Below are positions 15,228 through 23,081 of a stretch of DNA of 32,721 nucleotides, one piece after another. Under the pieces are notes generated by a model that made no database searches, was not told the origin of the DNA, and saw only the letters and a program-made list of their open reading frames with translations. How positions within the stretch are numbered: position 1 is the first letter of the stretch; each line of letters opens with the position of its first letter. The DNA lies in the NCBI RefSeq assembly GCF_003415655.1, contig NZ_QRHC01000020.1:1-32721 (forward strand). Direction: 5' to 3'. The stretch comes from Vibrio maerlii (GTDB lineage Bacteria > Pseudomonadota > Gammaproteobacteria > Enterobacterales > Vibrionaceae). Made by a program: the position numbers and the translations under genes.

Positions 15228-17402
15228 ATGTTGGATCCCTCTCTTTTGCTCGATGGCCTAAACGATAAACAGCGTGAAGCAGTAGCGGCACCCCTGGGTA
15301 ATTTCCTGGTATTGGCTGGGGCAGGGAGTGGTAAAACACGAGTCTTGGTTCATCGTATTGCTTGGCTGCAGAGTGTAGAGCAAGCATCGCCATTTTCTAT
15401 TATGTCGGTGACCTTCACCAACAAGGCGGCGGCAGAAATGCGTGGCCGTATTGAAGAGCTAATGATGGGTAGCGCTTCTGGTATGTGGAACGGCACTTTT
15501 CATGGTATTTGTCACCGTATTCTTCGTGCTCATTATCTCGATGCGAAACTGCCAGAAGATTTCCAAATTATTGATTCTGATGATCAAATTAGATTGCTTC
15601 GCCGCTTGATCAAAGCGCAAAACCTCGATGAAAAACAGTGGCCAGCAAAGCAAGCAAGCTGGTGGATTAATGGCAAGAAAGATGAGGGTTTACGACCTCA
15701 ACACATTGATGCTTACCATGATCCAGTGACGCAAACCTGGCTTAAGATCTATTCTGCTTATCAAGAAGCGTGTGATCGTGCTGGCTTGGTCGACTTTGCT
15801 GAGATTCTATTGCGAGCTCATGAGTTGTTGCGTGATAAAAAGCACATTCGCGAGCACTATCAAGCACGCTTTAAACACATTCTGGTGGACGAATTCCAAG
15901 ATACCAACAACATCCAATACGCTTGGCTACGCATGATGACGGGCAAAGACTGTAACGTGATGATCGTGGGTGATGATGACCAATCAATCTATGGTTGGCG
16001 TGGGGCTAAGGTTGAAAATATCCAAAAGTTCTTGGATGAGTTCCCTAGTGCATCGACCATTCGACTCGAACAAAACTACCGTTCTACCAAGACCATTCTT
16101 CAAGCCGCGAATGAGCTGATCTCCAACAACACCGAGCGTATGGGTAAGGAGTTGTGGACAGACGGTAATGATGGTGAGTTGATCTCAGTGTATTCCGCTT
16201 ACAACGAGCTAGATGAGGCTCGATTTGCAGTGAGTAAAATTAAAGAGTGGCAAGAGAAAGGCGGAGCGTTAGAAGACTCTGCCTTGCTCTACCGCAATAA
16301 CGCCCAATCACGTGTGCTTGAAGAAGCGTTAATTCAAGCTGGTTTACCGTATCGAATCTATGGTGGGATGCGATTCTTCGAACGCCAAGAGATCAAAGAT
16401 GCCTTGAGTTACCTGCGCCTAATGGCTAACCGTAATGATGATGCGGCATTTGAACGTGTAGTAAATACGCCGACTCGTGGTTTGGGTGATAAGACATTAG
16501 AAACCATCCGTTTTGCTGCTCGAGATCGCGGTGCGACGATGTGGCAGGCGAGTGTTGCTTTGATCGAAGAGCAAGTATTACCGGGTCGTGCTGCAGGCGC
16601 GTTAGGACGCTTTATTGAGCTTATCAATGCACTCGAAGATGAGACACAAGAGCAGCCGTTGCATGAACAAACGGACCATGTCATCAAGTCTTCTGGCTTG
16701 TTTACCATGTATGAGCAAGAAAAGGGTGAAAAATCTAAGGCTCGTATTGAGAACCTGGAAGAACTGGTAACGGCAACACGTCAGTTTGAGAAGCCAGAAG
16801 AGGCTGAAGACATGACATTGCTGACCGCATTCTTGACTCATGCAGCATTAGAGGCAGGCGAAGGTCAGGCCGATGAGTTTGATGATGCGGTTCAATTGAT
16901 GACATTACACAGTGCGAAAGGTCTGGAGTTCCCATTAGTCTTTATGGTCGGCGTTGAAGAGGGGATGTTCCCAAGCCAGATGTCTGCAGAAGAAGCGGGG
17001 CGCTTGGAAGAAGAGCGTCGCCTAGCTTATGTAGGTATGACGCGTGCGATGGAAAAGCTCTACTTAACTTATGCGGAAATGCGCCGCTTATATGGGCAGG
17101 ATAAGTATCACAAGCCATCGCGATTTATTCGAGAGCTACCTGAAACTTGCCTTGATGAAGTCAGAATGAAGGCGCAAGTTAGCCGTCCAACCAGTACCGG
17201 ACGCTTCAGCCAAACCGCGGTTAAAGAGAACTTTAATGAGACTGGCTTCACGCTAGGTTCTCGAGTGAACCACCCGAAATTTGGCGAAGGGACCATCATT
17301 AACTTTGAAGGCTCTGGCCCACAAAGCCGAGTGCAAGTGGCATTCAATGGCGAAGGCATTAAGTGGCTAGTGACTGCTTACGCTAGGCTTGAGAAACTGT
17401 AG
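15228..17402 (+). CDS. uvrD: DNA helicase II UvrD
   Basis: Superfamily 1A 3'-5' helicase of 724 residues, acting in nucleotide-excision repair and methyl-directed mismatch repair. All helicase motifs are visible: GAGSGKT (31-37), TFTNKAAAEM, DEFQDTN, VGDDDQSIYGWRGA, EQNYRS, LMTLHSAKGLEFPLVFMVG and RLAYVGMTRA, with a C-terminal tudor-like region (about 675-724). The N-terminus LLDGLNDKQREAVAAP lines up with E. coli UvrD, supporting the ATG at 15228. A LexA-like box just upstream indicates SOS induction. It is convergent with the csrB-like RNA gene. Confidence 0.97.
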   Translation: MLDPSLLLDGLNDKQREAVAAPLGNFLVLAGAGSGKTRVLVHRIAWLQSVEQASPFSIMSVTFTNKAAAEMRGRIEELMMGSASGMWNGTFHGICHRILRAHYLDAKLPEDFQIIDSDDQIRLLRRLIKAQNLDEKQWPAKQASWWINGKKDEGLRPQHIDAYHDPVTQTWLKIYSAYQEACDRAGLVDFAEILLRAHELLRDKKHIREHYQARFKHILVDEFQDTNNIQYAWLRMMTGKDCNVMIVGDDDQSIYGWRGAKVENIQKFLDEFPSASTIRLEQNYRSTKTILQAANELISNNTERMGKELWTDGNDGELISVYSAYNELDEARFAVSKIKEWQEKGGALEDSALLYRNNAQSRVLEEALIQAGLPYRIYGGMRFFERQEIKDALSYLRLMANRNDDAAFERVVNTPTRGLGDKTLETIRFAARDRGATMWQASVALIEEQVLPGRAAGALGRFIELINALEDETQEQPLHEQTDHVIKSSGLFTMYEQEKGEKSKARIENLEELVTATRQFEKPEEAEDMTLLTAFLTHAALEAGEGQADEFDDAVQLMTLHSAKGLEFPLVFMVGVEEGMFPSQMSAEEAGRLEEERRLAYVGMTRAMEKLYLTYAEMRRLYGQDKYHKPSRFIRELPETCLDEVRMKAQVSRPTSTGRFSQTAVKENFNETGFTLGSRVNHPKFGEGTIINFEGSGPQSRVQVAFNGEGIKWLVTAYARLEKL

Positions 17403-17404
17403 TT

Positions 17405-17475
17405 CCTAGATACGAGTACCTAGTTCCTAGAATGATGTGTTTTCTCTAGGAACTAGAATCTAGGTACTAGGTACT
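17405..17475. repeat. CTAG-rich inverted repeat after uvrD
   Basis: CTAGTTCCTAGA (17420-17431) is perfectly inverted at 17445-17456, flanked by further CTAG-containing units (CTAGATACGAGTAC before, CTAGGTACTAGGTACT after). There is no T run next to it. It immediately follows the uvrD stop, in the same kind of position as the CTAGTTT array after the thi operon, and shares its CTAGTT core. Confidence 0.75.
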
Positions 17476-17486
17476 TATTAAAAATA

Positions 17487-17522
17487 AAGAAAAACCCCGA
17501 GGGCATAAAGCCCTTCGGGGTT
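17487..17522 (-). terminator. terminator of the csrB-like RNA
   Basis: On the minus strand AACCCCGAAGGG (17522-17511) pairs with GCCCTCGGGGTT (17504-17493, with one internal mismatch) around CTTTAT, then TTTTTCTTTA. It is a strong intrinsic terminator. The stem may also help end uvrD transcripts from the other strand. Confidence 0.9.
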
Positions 17523-17906
17523 ATAGTCTTACTCGCAGCAATCCGGCTACTAAGTGTGCTCCATGCATCAAATCCATGATAGTGTGCTGTTATCCGTCAG
17601 CGTATTCCTTTCGTCGCCATCCTAGCGGTGTCCAAATGATCGAATCCTGATCTGCTAACAATCCTCGTTAGCGCACTCACTTGTTCCTTGAGCGGTGTCC
17701 CTTTCATCATCCTGATGACAGTTCCATTCCTCATCCAGAGGTGTCCATTGTCTTTCCTTAGTAGTAACCATCCTAGTTACTATTGCGTCCGTTCAATGTC
17801 CAATTCGCTTTCCATGCCGACCATTCATCCTGAATAATCGAATCTTCTTCCTGAAGATAACCAAGTCCGTGGTTGTTTCCTGTTCCGTGTCAGCATCCTT
17901 CCGACA
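17487..17906 (-). ncRNA. csrB: CsrB-family regulatory RNA (CsrA sponge)
   Basis: No gene-sized open frame fits here. On the minus strand the region is a chain of short hairpins with GGA in or near the loops. I count 28 GGA trinucleotides between about 17,905 and 17,540. Clear examples are GTAACTAGGATGGTTAC (17780-17764) and TCATCAGGATGATGA (17718-17704). This is the hallmark of CsrB/CsrC-type RNAs, which sequester the translational regulator CsrA. Length of about 420 nt, a sigma70 promoter just upstream, a strong terminator and a VarA/UvrY-type palindrome about 168 bp upstream all agree. Vibrios carry several such RNAs; which paralogue this is (CsrB, C or D) I cannot tell. The 5' end is inferred from the promoter. 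Confidence 0.9.
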
Positions 17907-17912
17907 GGGTTA

Positions 17913-17940
17913 ATATTACGTGTTCGCCCAAAGTTCACAA
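17913..17940 (-). promoter_or_regulatory. promoter of the csrB-like RNA
   Basis: On the minus strand TTGTGA (17940-17935) and TAATAT (17918-17913) are 16 bp apart, which predicts a start near 17906, just before the first GGA hairpin. Confidence 0.65.
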
Positions 17941-18065
17941 CCGACGATAGCAGAACTTTCTCACCAAACTAACGGTTGATATATAACCATGTCTATGTTT
18001 TTCAGTAGCTTAGGATTGTTTTGCTATAGTTAACCTACAAAAGTTACTTAAAGCTCTTACTTGCT

Positions 18066-18083
18066 TGTGAGAGATCTCGCACA
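18066..18083. promoter_or_regulatory. candidate VarA/UvrY (GacA) binding site
   Basis: TGTGAGAGATCTCGCACA is an 18-bp near-perfect palindrome. It closely resembles the TGTGAGAGATCTCTTACA element bound by UvrY upstream of E. coli csrB. It is about 168 bp upstream of the predicted csrB start, the distal arrangement used there. In Vibrio the orthologous regulator is VarA of the VarS/VarA system. Confidence 0.75.
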
Positions 18084-18106
18084 AAGGGTTTGGTTGATAT
18101 CAGTAT

Positions 18107-18769
18107 CTATGCCATCAGCGACATTGCTGTTTGCCAAAGAATGCTAGCACCAACAATAGTAAATACCGCACCACAAAGTGCATCAATATAGATAGATGCT
18201 TCTTTTAGGCGAGTTTGGAGCTTCTTCGTTGATAGCATCCAGGCCAAAAGGGCGAACCAGAAGAAAGACAAACCCCAGAGTATGATCAGTGCGACGCCTT
18301 TGCCGGTTAAAGACATATCAACAGGTACAAGACTCGACATCAGACTGACAAAGAATACCAGTGCTTTCGGGTTGAGGATGTTGGTCATAAAGCCCTTGGA
18401 CAGCGCCTCTCGCTTATTGGTTAGCACAAGGTCATTGCTAGCTTCGTTAGTTTGATCCTCTTGATGATTGAAGATATTGGCAACCGTTGCGCGCAGTGCA
18501 CCATAACCTAGGTAAAGCAGGTAACTCCCCCCAGCGAATTGAACAATAGCGAACAGAGTCGGTTGGGTATGTACCAAATAACTGATGCCAGTAAGGCTAA
18601 ATAAAGAGTGAACGAGGATGCCTAGAGAAAGGCCTAGAGCAATGTAGATACCGGTTTGTCTGCCATGACGAGTAGCATTCTGCACTACCAGAGCAAAGTC
18701 AGGACCAGGGCTCATCAACGCAATAAAGTGAATAGACGCCAATGTCATTAAGATTGTGATTTCATTCAT
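18107..18769 (-). CDS. LysE/RhtB-family amino-acid exporter
   Basis: A 220-residue inner-membrane protein of the LysE/RhtB superfamily with about six hydrophobic segments. The family start SPGPDFALVVQNATRHGRQTG (near residues 20-40) and the GGSYLLYLGYGALR stretch (about 80-93) are typical, as is the NILNPKALVFFVSLM motif (about 131-145). Such proteins export amino acids such as homoserine or threonine; the substrate here is not predictable. It lies downstream of rarD on the same strand with a 79-bp gap holding a stem-loop, and its 3' end abuts the csrB upstream element. Confidence 0.92.
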   Translation of the reverse strand: MNEITILMTLASIHFIALMSPGPDFALVVQNATRHGRQTGIYIALGLSLGILVHSLFSLTGISYLVHTQPTLFAIVQFAGGSYLLYLGYGALRATVANIFNHQEDQTNEASNDLVLTNKREALSKGFMTNILNPKALVFFVSLMSSLVPVDMSLTGKGVALIILWGLSFFWFALLAWMLSTKKLQTRLKEASIYIDALCGAVFTIVGASILWQTAMSLMA

Positions 18770-18796
18770 TTTAATTTCTCAATCAAGATCTTATTT

Positions 18797-18835
18797 TGCC
18801 TTTAGATCGCAAGTGATCTTGATGATCTAAAGGCA
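18797..18835. repeat. 12-bp inverted repeat between rarD and the lysE-type gene
   Basis: TGCCTTTAGATC (18797-18808) is perfectly inverted at 18824-18835 around a 15-nt spacer. No T run follows on either strand, so it is not a standard terminator. It could be a processing or pausing site in a rarD-lysE transcript, or an operator. Confidence 0.7.
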
Positions 18836-18848
18836 GCTTATGCGATCG

Positions 18849-19748
18849 CTAGCGTTTACGCTTAGCGTTGTTCTTTAAACCATCGAAGCTGAAGATAACT
18901 AAAGCACCCCATATAAAGGCAAAGGTAATCGCTTTGTCTGCTGAAAAGGCTTCGTTATATAGCGTTACAGCGAGCAAGAACATTAAACTTGGGCCGATAT
19001 ATTGGAAGAACCCCAGTGTGGATAGCTTTAATCGAGTCGCGGCACCGGTAAAGCACAATAGCGGTAAAGTCGTGACAACACCTGCTGCGATCAACAACAG
19101 ATTCAAGTTAAGTGGATTACTCAATAAATCCGCGGTTGGACTATTGGCAATAAACAGGACAAAGATCGCTGCGAGCGGCAACATGACTAAGGTCTCGATG
19201 AATAAACCCGTTTGGGCATCTAGTGCGACTTTCTTTCTTAAAAGCCCATAGAAACCAAAGCTAAAGGCCAGTGCCAGCGCAACGACAGGGACTGAGCCAA
19301 AGCCGATGATTTGGATCGCCACGCCAATAGCGGCCAATGTCACTGCAAACCATTGCAGTTTTCGTAATCGTTCCCCTAGGAAACACATCCCCAACACTAC
19401 GTTGATTAGCGGGTTGATGTAGTAGCCTAAACTCGCATCCAGCATGTGGTCGCTATTGACTGCCCAAATGAAGATCAGCCAGTTAGTGCCTACTAAAACC
19501 GATGTACTGAGAAGATAGGCCATCTTTTTCTTTGATTTCAGTGTTTCTCTCACATTCCTCCAGCTCTTGCTGAAATGCACCAATAAGGCTAAGAGAAAGA
19601 AAGACCAAATAACGCGGTGGCTAAGAATCTCCAATGGAGAAACGTCACCTAACGCTTTGAAATAAATAGGGGCGATCCCCCACATGGTATAAGCAGCAAT
19701 CGCTAACAACACCCCGTGACGGGTTCGCTGCTGTTCTTCTGGAGTCAT
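18849..19748 (-). CDS. rarD: EamA-family transporter RarD
   Basis: A 299-residue, 10-helix membrane protein of the drug/metabolite transporter superfamily, RarD branch. The opening GVLLAIAAYTMWGIAPIYFKAL and LEILSHRVIWS are characteristic. RarD was named from a chloramphenicol phenotype and its physiological substrate is not established. It is divergent from recQ across 164 bp and precedes the LysE-type gene on the same strand. Confidence 0.93.
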   Translation of the reverse strand: MTPEEQQRTRHGVLLAIAAYTMWGIAPIYFKALGDVSPLEILSHRVIWSFFLLALLVHFSKSWRNVRETLKSKKKMAYLLSTSVLVGTNWLIFIWAVNSDHMLDASLGYYINPLINVVLGMCFLGERLRKLQWFAVTLAAIGVAIQIIGFGSVPVVALALAFSFGFYGLLRKKVALDAQTGLFIETLVMLPLAAIFVLFIANSPTADLLSNPLNLNLLLIAAGVVTTLPLLCFTGAATRLKLSTLGFFQYIGPSLMFLLAVTLYNEAFSADKAITFAFIWGALVIFSFDGLKNNAKRKR

Positions 19749-19912
19749 GAATGTTCCGGCGCAAAAATGGATTTATAAAAGAAGAGGGTGAGTATAGGAG
19801 GCAAAAGCCAATTCACCTAATAATTTGCGGTTTTATTCGCCATCATTCCCAACTACAATGGCGGGCTATTTTTCTGTTTCGCTACCCAAGTAAATACTCG
19901 TTAGGATAACCA

Positions 19913-21748
19913 ATGACCGCAACTTTAATGGCAGAGCAAACCTCTGAAACTCTCACCGCGCAAGGGGTGCTAGAGGAGGTTTTTGGTTACCAATCCTTTA
20001 GAGATGGGCAACAAGAAGTTATCGAATGCGCCATTCAAGGACAAGATAGCTTAGTTATTATGCCAACGGGTGGCGGTAAGTCTTTATGCTACCAGATTCC
20101 AGCGTTGGTACGTGAAGGGCTTACTTTAGTAATCTCTCCACTGATCTCATTAATGAAGGATCAGGTTGACCAACTTAAAGCCAATGGTGTGGCGGCGGAG
20201 TGCATCAACTCCTCTATGCCAAGGGAAGAACTGATCTCGGTATATAACCGCATGAATTCAGGCCAGTTAAAACTGGTTTACGTCTCTCCAGAACGCGTGT
20301 TGATGCGCGACTTCATTGAACGTCTGCAAAGCCTACCATTGTCGATGATCGCCGTGGATGAGGCACACTGTATCTCGCAATGGGGGCATGACTTTAGACC
20401 AGAATATGCCGCGCTAGGGCAGCTTAAACAGACGTTTTCACATGTCCCGTTTATGGCATTAACCGCAACGGCCGACGATGCTACGCGTAAAGATATATTG
20501 AGCCGTTTGAGCCTAATAGAACCTCATATCTATTTGGGTAGCTTTGATCGTCCTAACATCCGCTATAACTTGGTTGAGAAGCACAAACCTGTTTCCCAAA
20601 TTGTTCGTTATTTAGAAACTCAGCGCGGTAACTGCGGCATCATTTATTGTGGCAGTCGTAAGAAAGTCGAGATGGTGACCGAAAAACTCTGCAATAACGG
20701 TATTCGCGCAGCAGGTTACCATGCAGGGATGGATGCTGATGAGCGTGCTTACGTTCAAGAAGCTTTCCAACGCGATGATGTTCAGATAGTCGTTGCGACC
20801 GTTGCCTTTGGTATGGGAATCAACAAACCGAACGTGCGCTTTGTGGTGCACTTTGATATCCCGCGCAATATTGAGTCTTACTATCAAGAGACAGGTCGAG
20901 CAGGGCGGGATGGATTACCTGCTGAAGCGATGATGCTTTACGACCCTGCTGATATTAGTTGGTTGCGCCGTATGCTCGATGAGAAGGAAGAAGGCCCACA
21001 AAAAGTGGTCGAAACTCATAAGCTCAATGCGATGAGCGCGTTTGCAGAAGCGCAAACCTGTCGCCGTCAGGTACTACTGAACTACTTTGGTGAGTACCGA
21101 GAGAAGCCTTGTGGTAACTGTGATATCTGCTTAGATCCGCCCAAGCATTTTGATGCCACAGAAGAGGCACGTAAGGCACTTTCTTGTGTTTATCGAGTAA
21201 ACCAAAGTTTTGGTATGGGTTACGTGGTAGAAGTGCTGCGCGGTATGCAGAATATCCGAGTGCGCGAGAATAGCCATGATAAACTCAGTACTTACGGTAT
21301 TGGCCGTGACCATAGCCACGATTACTGGATCAGTATCTTCCGTCAGCTGGTTCATAAGGGGATGCTTTTCCAGAACATTACGCGCAGTTCTACCTTGCAG
21401 CTAACTGAAGAAGCCCGTCCACTACTACGTGGGGATAGGACTCTGGAACTCGCTGTGCCTCGTTTGGATGCTGCTGCAAGAAGTGCTAAGTCAGACAAGC
21501 TGACCAGTAAGAACTACGATAAGAAGCTGTTTGCTAAATTACGCAAGCTGCGTAAGACCATTGCTGATGAAGATGGGCTGCCGCCTTATGTGGTCTTCAG
21601 TGACGCGACTCTGATAGATATGGCGGAGATTTTACCAACCTCATACGGTGAGATGCTTGCCGTCAACGGTGTAGGTCAACGAAAACTAGAGAAGTACGCC
21701 GACGAATTCTTGGATCTAATTCAAGAGCATATTACCAACCATGGTTGA
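19913..21748 (+). CDS. recQ: ATP-dependent DNA helicase RecQ
   Basis: Superfamily 2 3'-5' helicase of 611 residues, acting in the RecF recombination pathway and replication-fork processing. Domains in order are helicase core (Walker A PTGGGKS at 51-57, DEAH at 149-152, QETGRAGRDG in motif VI), RQC zinc/winged-helix region with CRRQ ... CGNCDIC, and a C-terminal HRDC domain (about 535-611). The ATG at 19913 with AGGA upstream is kept; an internal ATG at codon 6 is an alternative. It is followed after 19 nt by the DUF3630 gene. Confidence 0.97.
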   Translation: MTATLMAEQTSETLTAQGVLEEVFGYQSFRDGQQEVIECAIQGQDSLVIMPTGGGKSLCYQIPALVREGLTLVISPLISLMKDQVDQLKANGVAAECINSSMPREELISVYNRMNSGQLKLVYVSPERVLMRDFIERLQSLPLSMIAVDEAHCISQWGHDFRPEYAALGQLKQTFSHVPFMALTATADDATRKDILSRLSLIEPHIYLGSFDRPNIRYNLVEKHKPVSQIVRYLETQRGNCGIIYCGSRKKVEMVTEKLCNNGIRAAGYHAGMDADERAYVQEAFQRDDVQIVVATVAFGMGINKPNVRFVVHFDIPRNIESYYQETGRAGRDGLPAEAMMLYDPADISWLRRMLDEKEEGPQKVVETHKLNAMSAFAEAQTCRRQVLLNYFGEYREKPCGNCDICLDPPKHFDATEEARKALSCVYRVNQSFGMGYVVEVLRGMQNIRVRENSHDKLSTYGIGRDHSHDYWISIFRQLVHKGMLFQNITRSSTLQLTEEARPLLRGDRTLELAVPRLDAAARSAKSDKLTSKNYDKKLFAKLRKLRKTIADEDGLPPYVVFSDATLIDMAEILPTSYGEMLAVNGVGQRKLEKYADEFLDLIQEHITNHG

Positions 21749-21767
21749 TTAGCAGGAAAGGATATCT

Positions 21768-22070
21768 ATGAACCAATTTAGCTTGAGCGAATACAGCCAA
21801 CAGGAAGGGCGCATTATTATCTCAGCACCAAGCTTTGATTACGACTCGTATCCAGAGCTTGGTGAGAGATTAGTGAAACTGCTTTCTGCGACTGTGATTG
21901 AAAAACAAAGCGATGCAGACTTGCACTCATGGTTGATTGATTTTGAAGGCTGCCGCTTGTTCCTTCGTTCTGAACATTATAGTGAGTCGCTTTGGCTTGA
22001 ATCAGTGAATAAAGAAGAGAGCAGGGAAGAGATCGACTATTTGGCAGGTTTATTCAAGCGCGGGTTTTAA
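21768..22070 (+). CDS. DUF3630 family protein
   Basis: A 100-residue acidic cytoplasmic protein with no signal peptide or membrane segment. The sequence (ISAPSFDYDSYPELGERLVKLL, HSWLIDFEGCRLFLRSEHYSESLWLE) fits the DUF3630 family, frequently found next to recQ in Vibrio and relatives. It lies 19 nt after recQ, with AGGAAAGGA upstream, and is likely cotranscribed. Function is unknown. Confidence 0.82.
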   Translation: MNQFSLSEYSQQEGRIIISAPSFDYDSYPELGERLVKLLSATVIEKQSDADLHSWLIDFEGCRLFLRSEHYSESLWLESVNKEESREEIDYLAGLFKRGF

Positions 22071-22124
22071 CTTTCTGTAATTCTACTTTTTATGCTTAGT
22101 AAACGATTGCATTTACTCTGAACA

Positions 22125-22152
22125 TTGCAGCTTAAATTGATTAATGTATAAT
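22125..22152 (+). promoter_or_regulatory. promoter of yhhQ
   Basis: TTGCAG (22125-22130) and a perfect TATAAT (22147-22152) are separated by 16 bp. The predicted start near 22159 leaves a leader of about 110 nt that contains the preQ1 aptamer. Confidence 0.7.
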
Positions 22153-22229
22153 CGCCCGCCGCTCGAAAGAGTAATTTTTGTTTAACATTGTTGGTAAGAA
22201 GTCTTGCATCTAGGTGTTATGAGCTTCGA

Positions 22230-22266
22230 TTTGGGTTCCCTCACCCCCAAACCAAACTAAAAAGGT
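22230..22266 (+). promoter_or_regulatory. preQ1-I riboswitch controlling yhhQ
   Basis: The leader forms a compact H-type pseudoknot. P1 is TTTGGG (22230-22235) with CCCAAA (22246-22251). L1 starts TTCCCTC. ACC (22243-22245) can pair with GGT (22264-22266) across the A-rich tail CCAAACTAAAA. This matches the preQ1-I architecture. The AAGG at the pseudoknot's 3' side is also the Shine-Dalgarno of yhhQ, whose ATG follows 5 nt later. Ligand binding would therefore hide the ribosome site directly. The regulated gene, a queuosine-precursor transporter, fits the ligand. Confidence 0.85.
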
Positions 22267-22271
22267 ATCGC

Positions 22272-22943
22272 ATGAGTAACTTTACCACTGCGCAGCAGCG
22301 CAAAGCCCTTTTATTACTGGTTCTATTTCACTTGGTCATCATTGCATCAAGTAATTATCTAGTACAGCTTCCCTTTACTATCTTTGGTTTCCATACCACT
22401 TGGGGCGCATTCACTTTCCCATTTATTTTTCTCGCGACAGACCTGACCGTACGCATCTTTGGTGCTCAGCTGGCTCGTAAAATCATATTCCTAGTCATGT
22501 TGCCTGCGTTAGTTGTCTCGTATCTGCTATCTGTTGTATTTTTTGAAGGAGCATTCCAGGGTTTTTCTCAGCTAGGTGAATTCAATCTGTTCGTGGCTCG
22601 AATTGCGGCAGCAAGCTTTATGGCTTACCTACTTGGTCAGATCTTAGATGTCCACGTATTTAATCGTCTACGTCAATTGAAACAATGGTGGGTGGCACCA
22701 ACGTGTTCAACACTGTTTGGTAACGCGCTGGATACCATTGCTTTCTTTGCGATTGCTTTCTACCAAAGCCCAGATCCATTTATGGCGGAACACTGGACTG
22801 AAATCGCGCTGGTGGACTATGGTTTCAAGCTAGTGATTAGTCTAGGTCTGTTTGTACCTATGTATGGTGTGCTTCTGAACTACTTGATTAAGAAACTGAC
22901 GGCTGTGAACCCAGACTTTAAAGTATCTGGTGCTAAAGCGTAG
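22272..22943 (+). CDS. yhhQ: queuosine precursor transporter YhhQ
   Basis: A 223-residue inner-membrane protein of the YhhQ (QPTR, formerly DUF165) family with about six hydrophobic segments. It imports preQ0 and preQ1 for tRNA queuosine synthesis. The pattern ASNYLVQLP (residues about 25-33), FIFLATDLTVRIFG and SFMAYLLGQILDV is characteristic. The frame stays open upstream to 22188, but the ATG at 22272 is chosen because AAAAAGG lies just before it and the preQ1 aptamer occupies the sequence immediately upstream. A strong terminator follows. Confidence 0.94.
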   Translation: MSNFTTAQQRKALLLLVLFHLVIIASSNYLVQLPFTIFGFHTTWGAFTFPFIFLATDLTVRIFGAQLARKIIFLVMLPALVVSYLLSVVFFEGAFQGFSQLGEFNLFVARIAAASFMAYLLGQILDVHVFNRLRQLKQWWVAPTCSTLFGNALDTIAFFAIAFYQSPDPFMAEHWTEIALVDYGFKLVISLGLFVPMYGVLLNYLIKKLTAVNPDFKVSGAKA

Positions 22944-22971
22944 TAATAGTGATTAACCAAAGTCTATTGGA

Positions 22972-22996
22972 AAGGCCCGAGTTCGGGCCTTTTTAT
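22972..22996 (+). terminator. terminator after yhhQ
   Basis: A 9-bp stem AAAGGCCCG / CGGGCCTTT (22972-22980 / 22985-22993) with a 4-nt loop and a T run to 22995. Confidence 0.92.
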
Positions 22997-23025
22997 TACT
23001 TGGCTAGAAGTCGCTCGTAAGACAG

Positions 23026-23059
23026 AAAAAAAGCCCGAGTAATGCGTCATTACTCGAGC
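23026..23059 (-). terminator. terminator after gppA
   Basis: On the minus strand GCTCGAGTAATG (23059-23048) pairs with CATTACTCGGGC (23044-23033), followed by seven T. It ends the rhlB-gppA transcript. Confidence 0.92.
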
Positions 23060-23081
23060 TTGTTTGTTGTTCTGAGCGAAC

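Noticed and set aside
17520..17910. Integron attC/VCR cluster or degraded coding gene
   Set aside because: No gene cassettes or attC core sites are present and no long frame exists on either strand. The repeated element is the GGA hairpin of a CsrB-type RNA.
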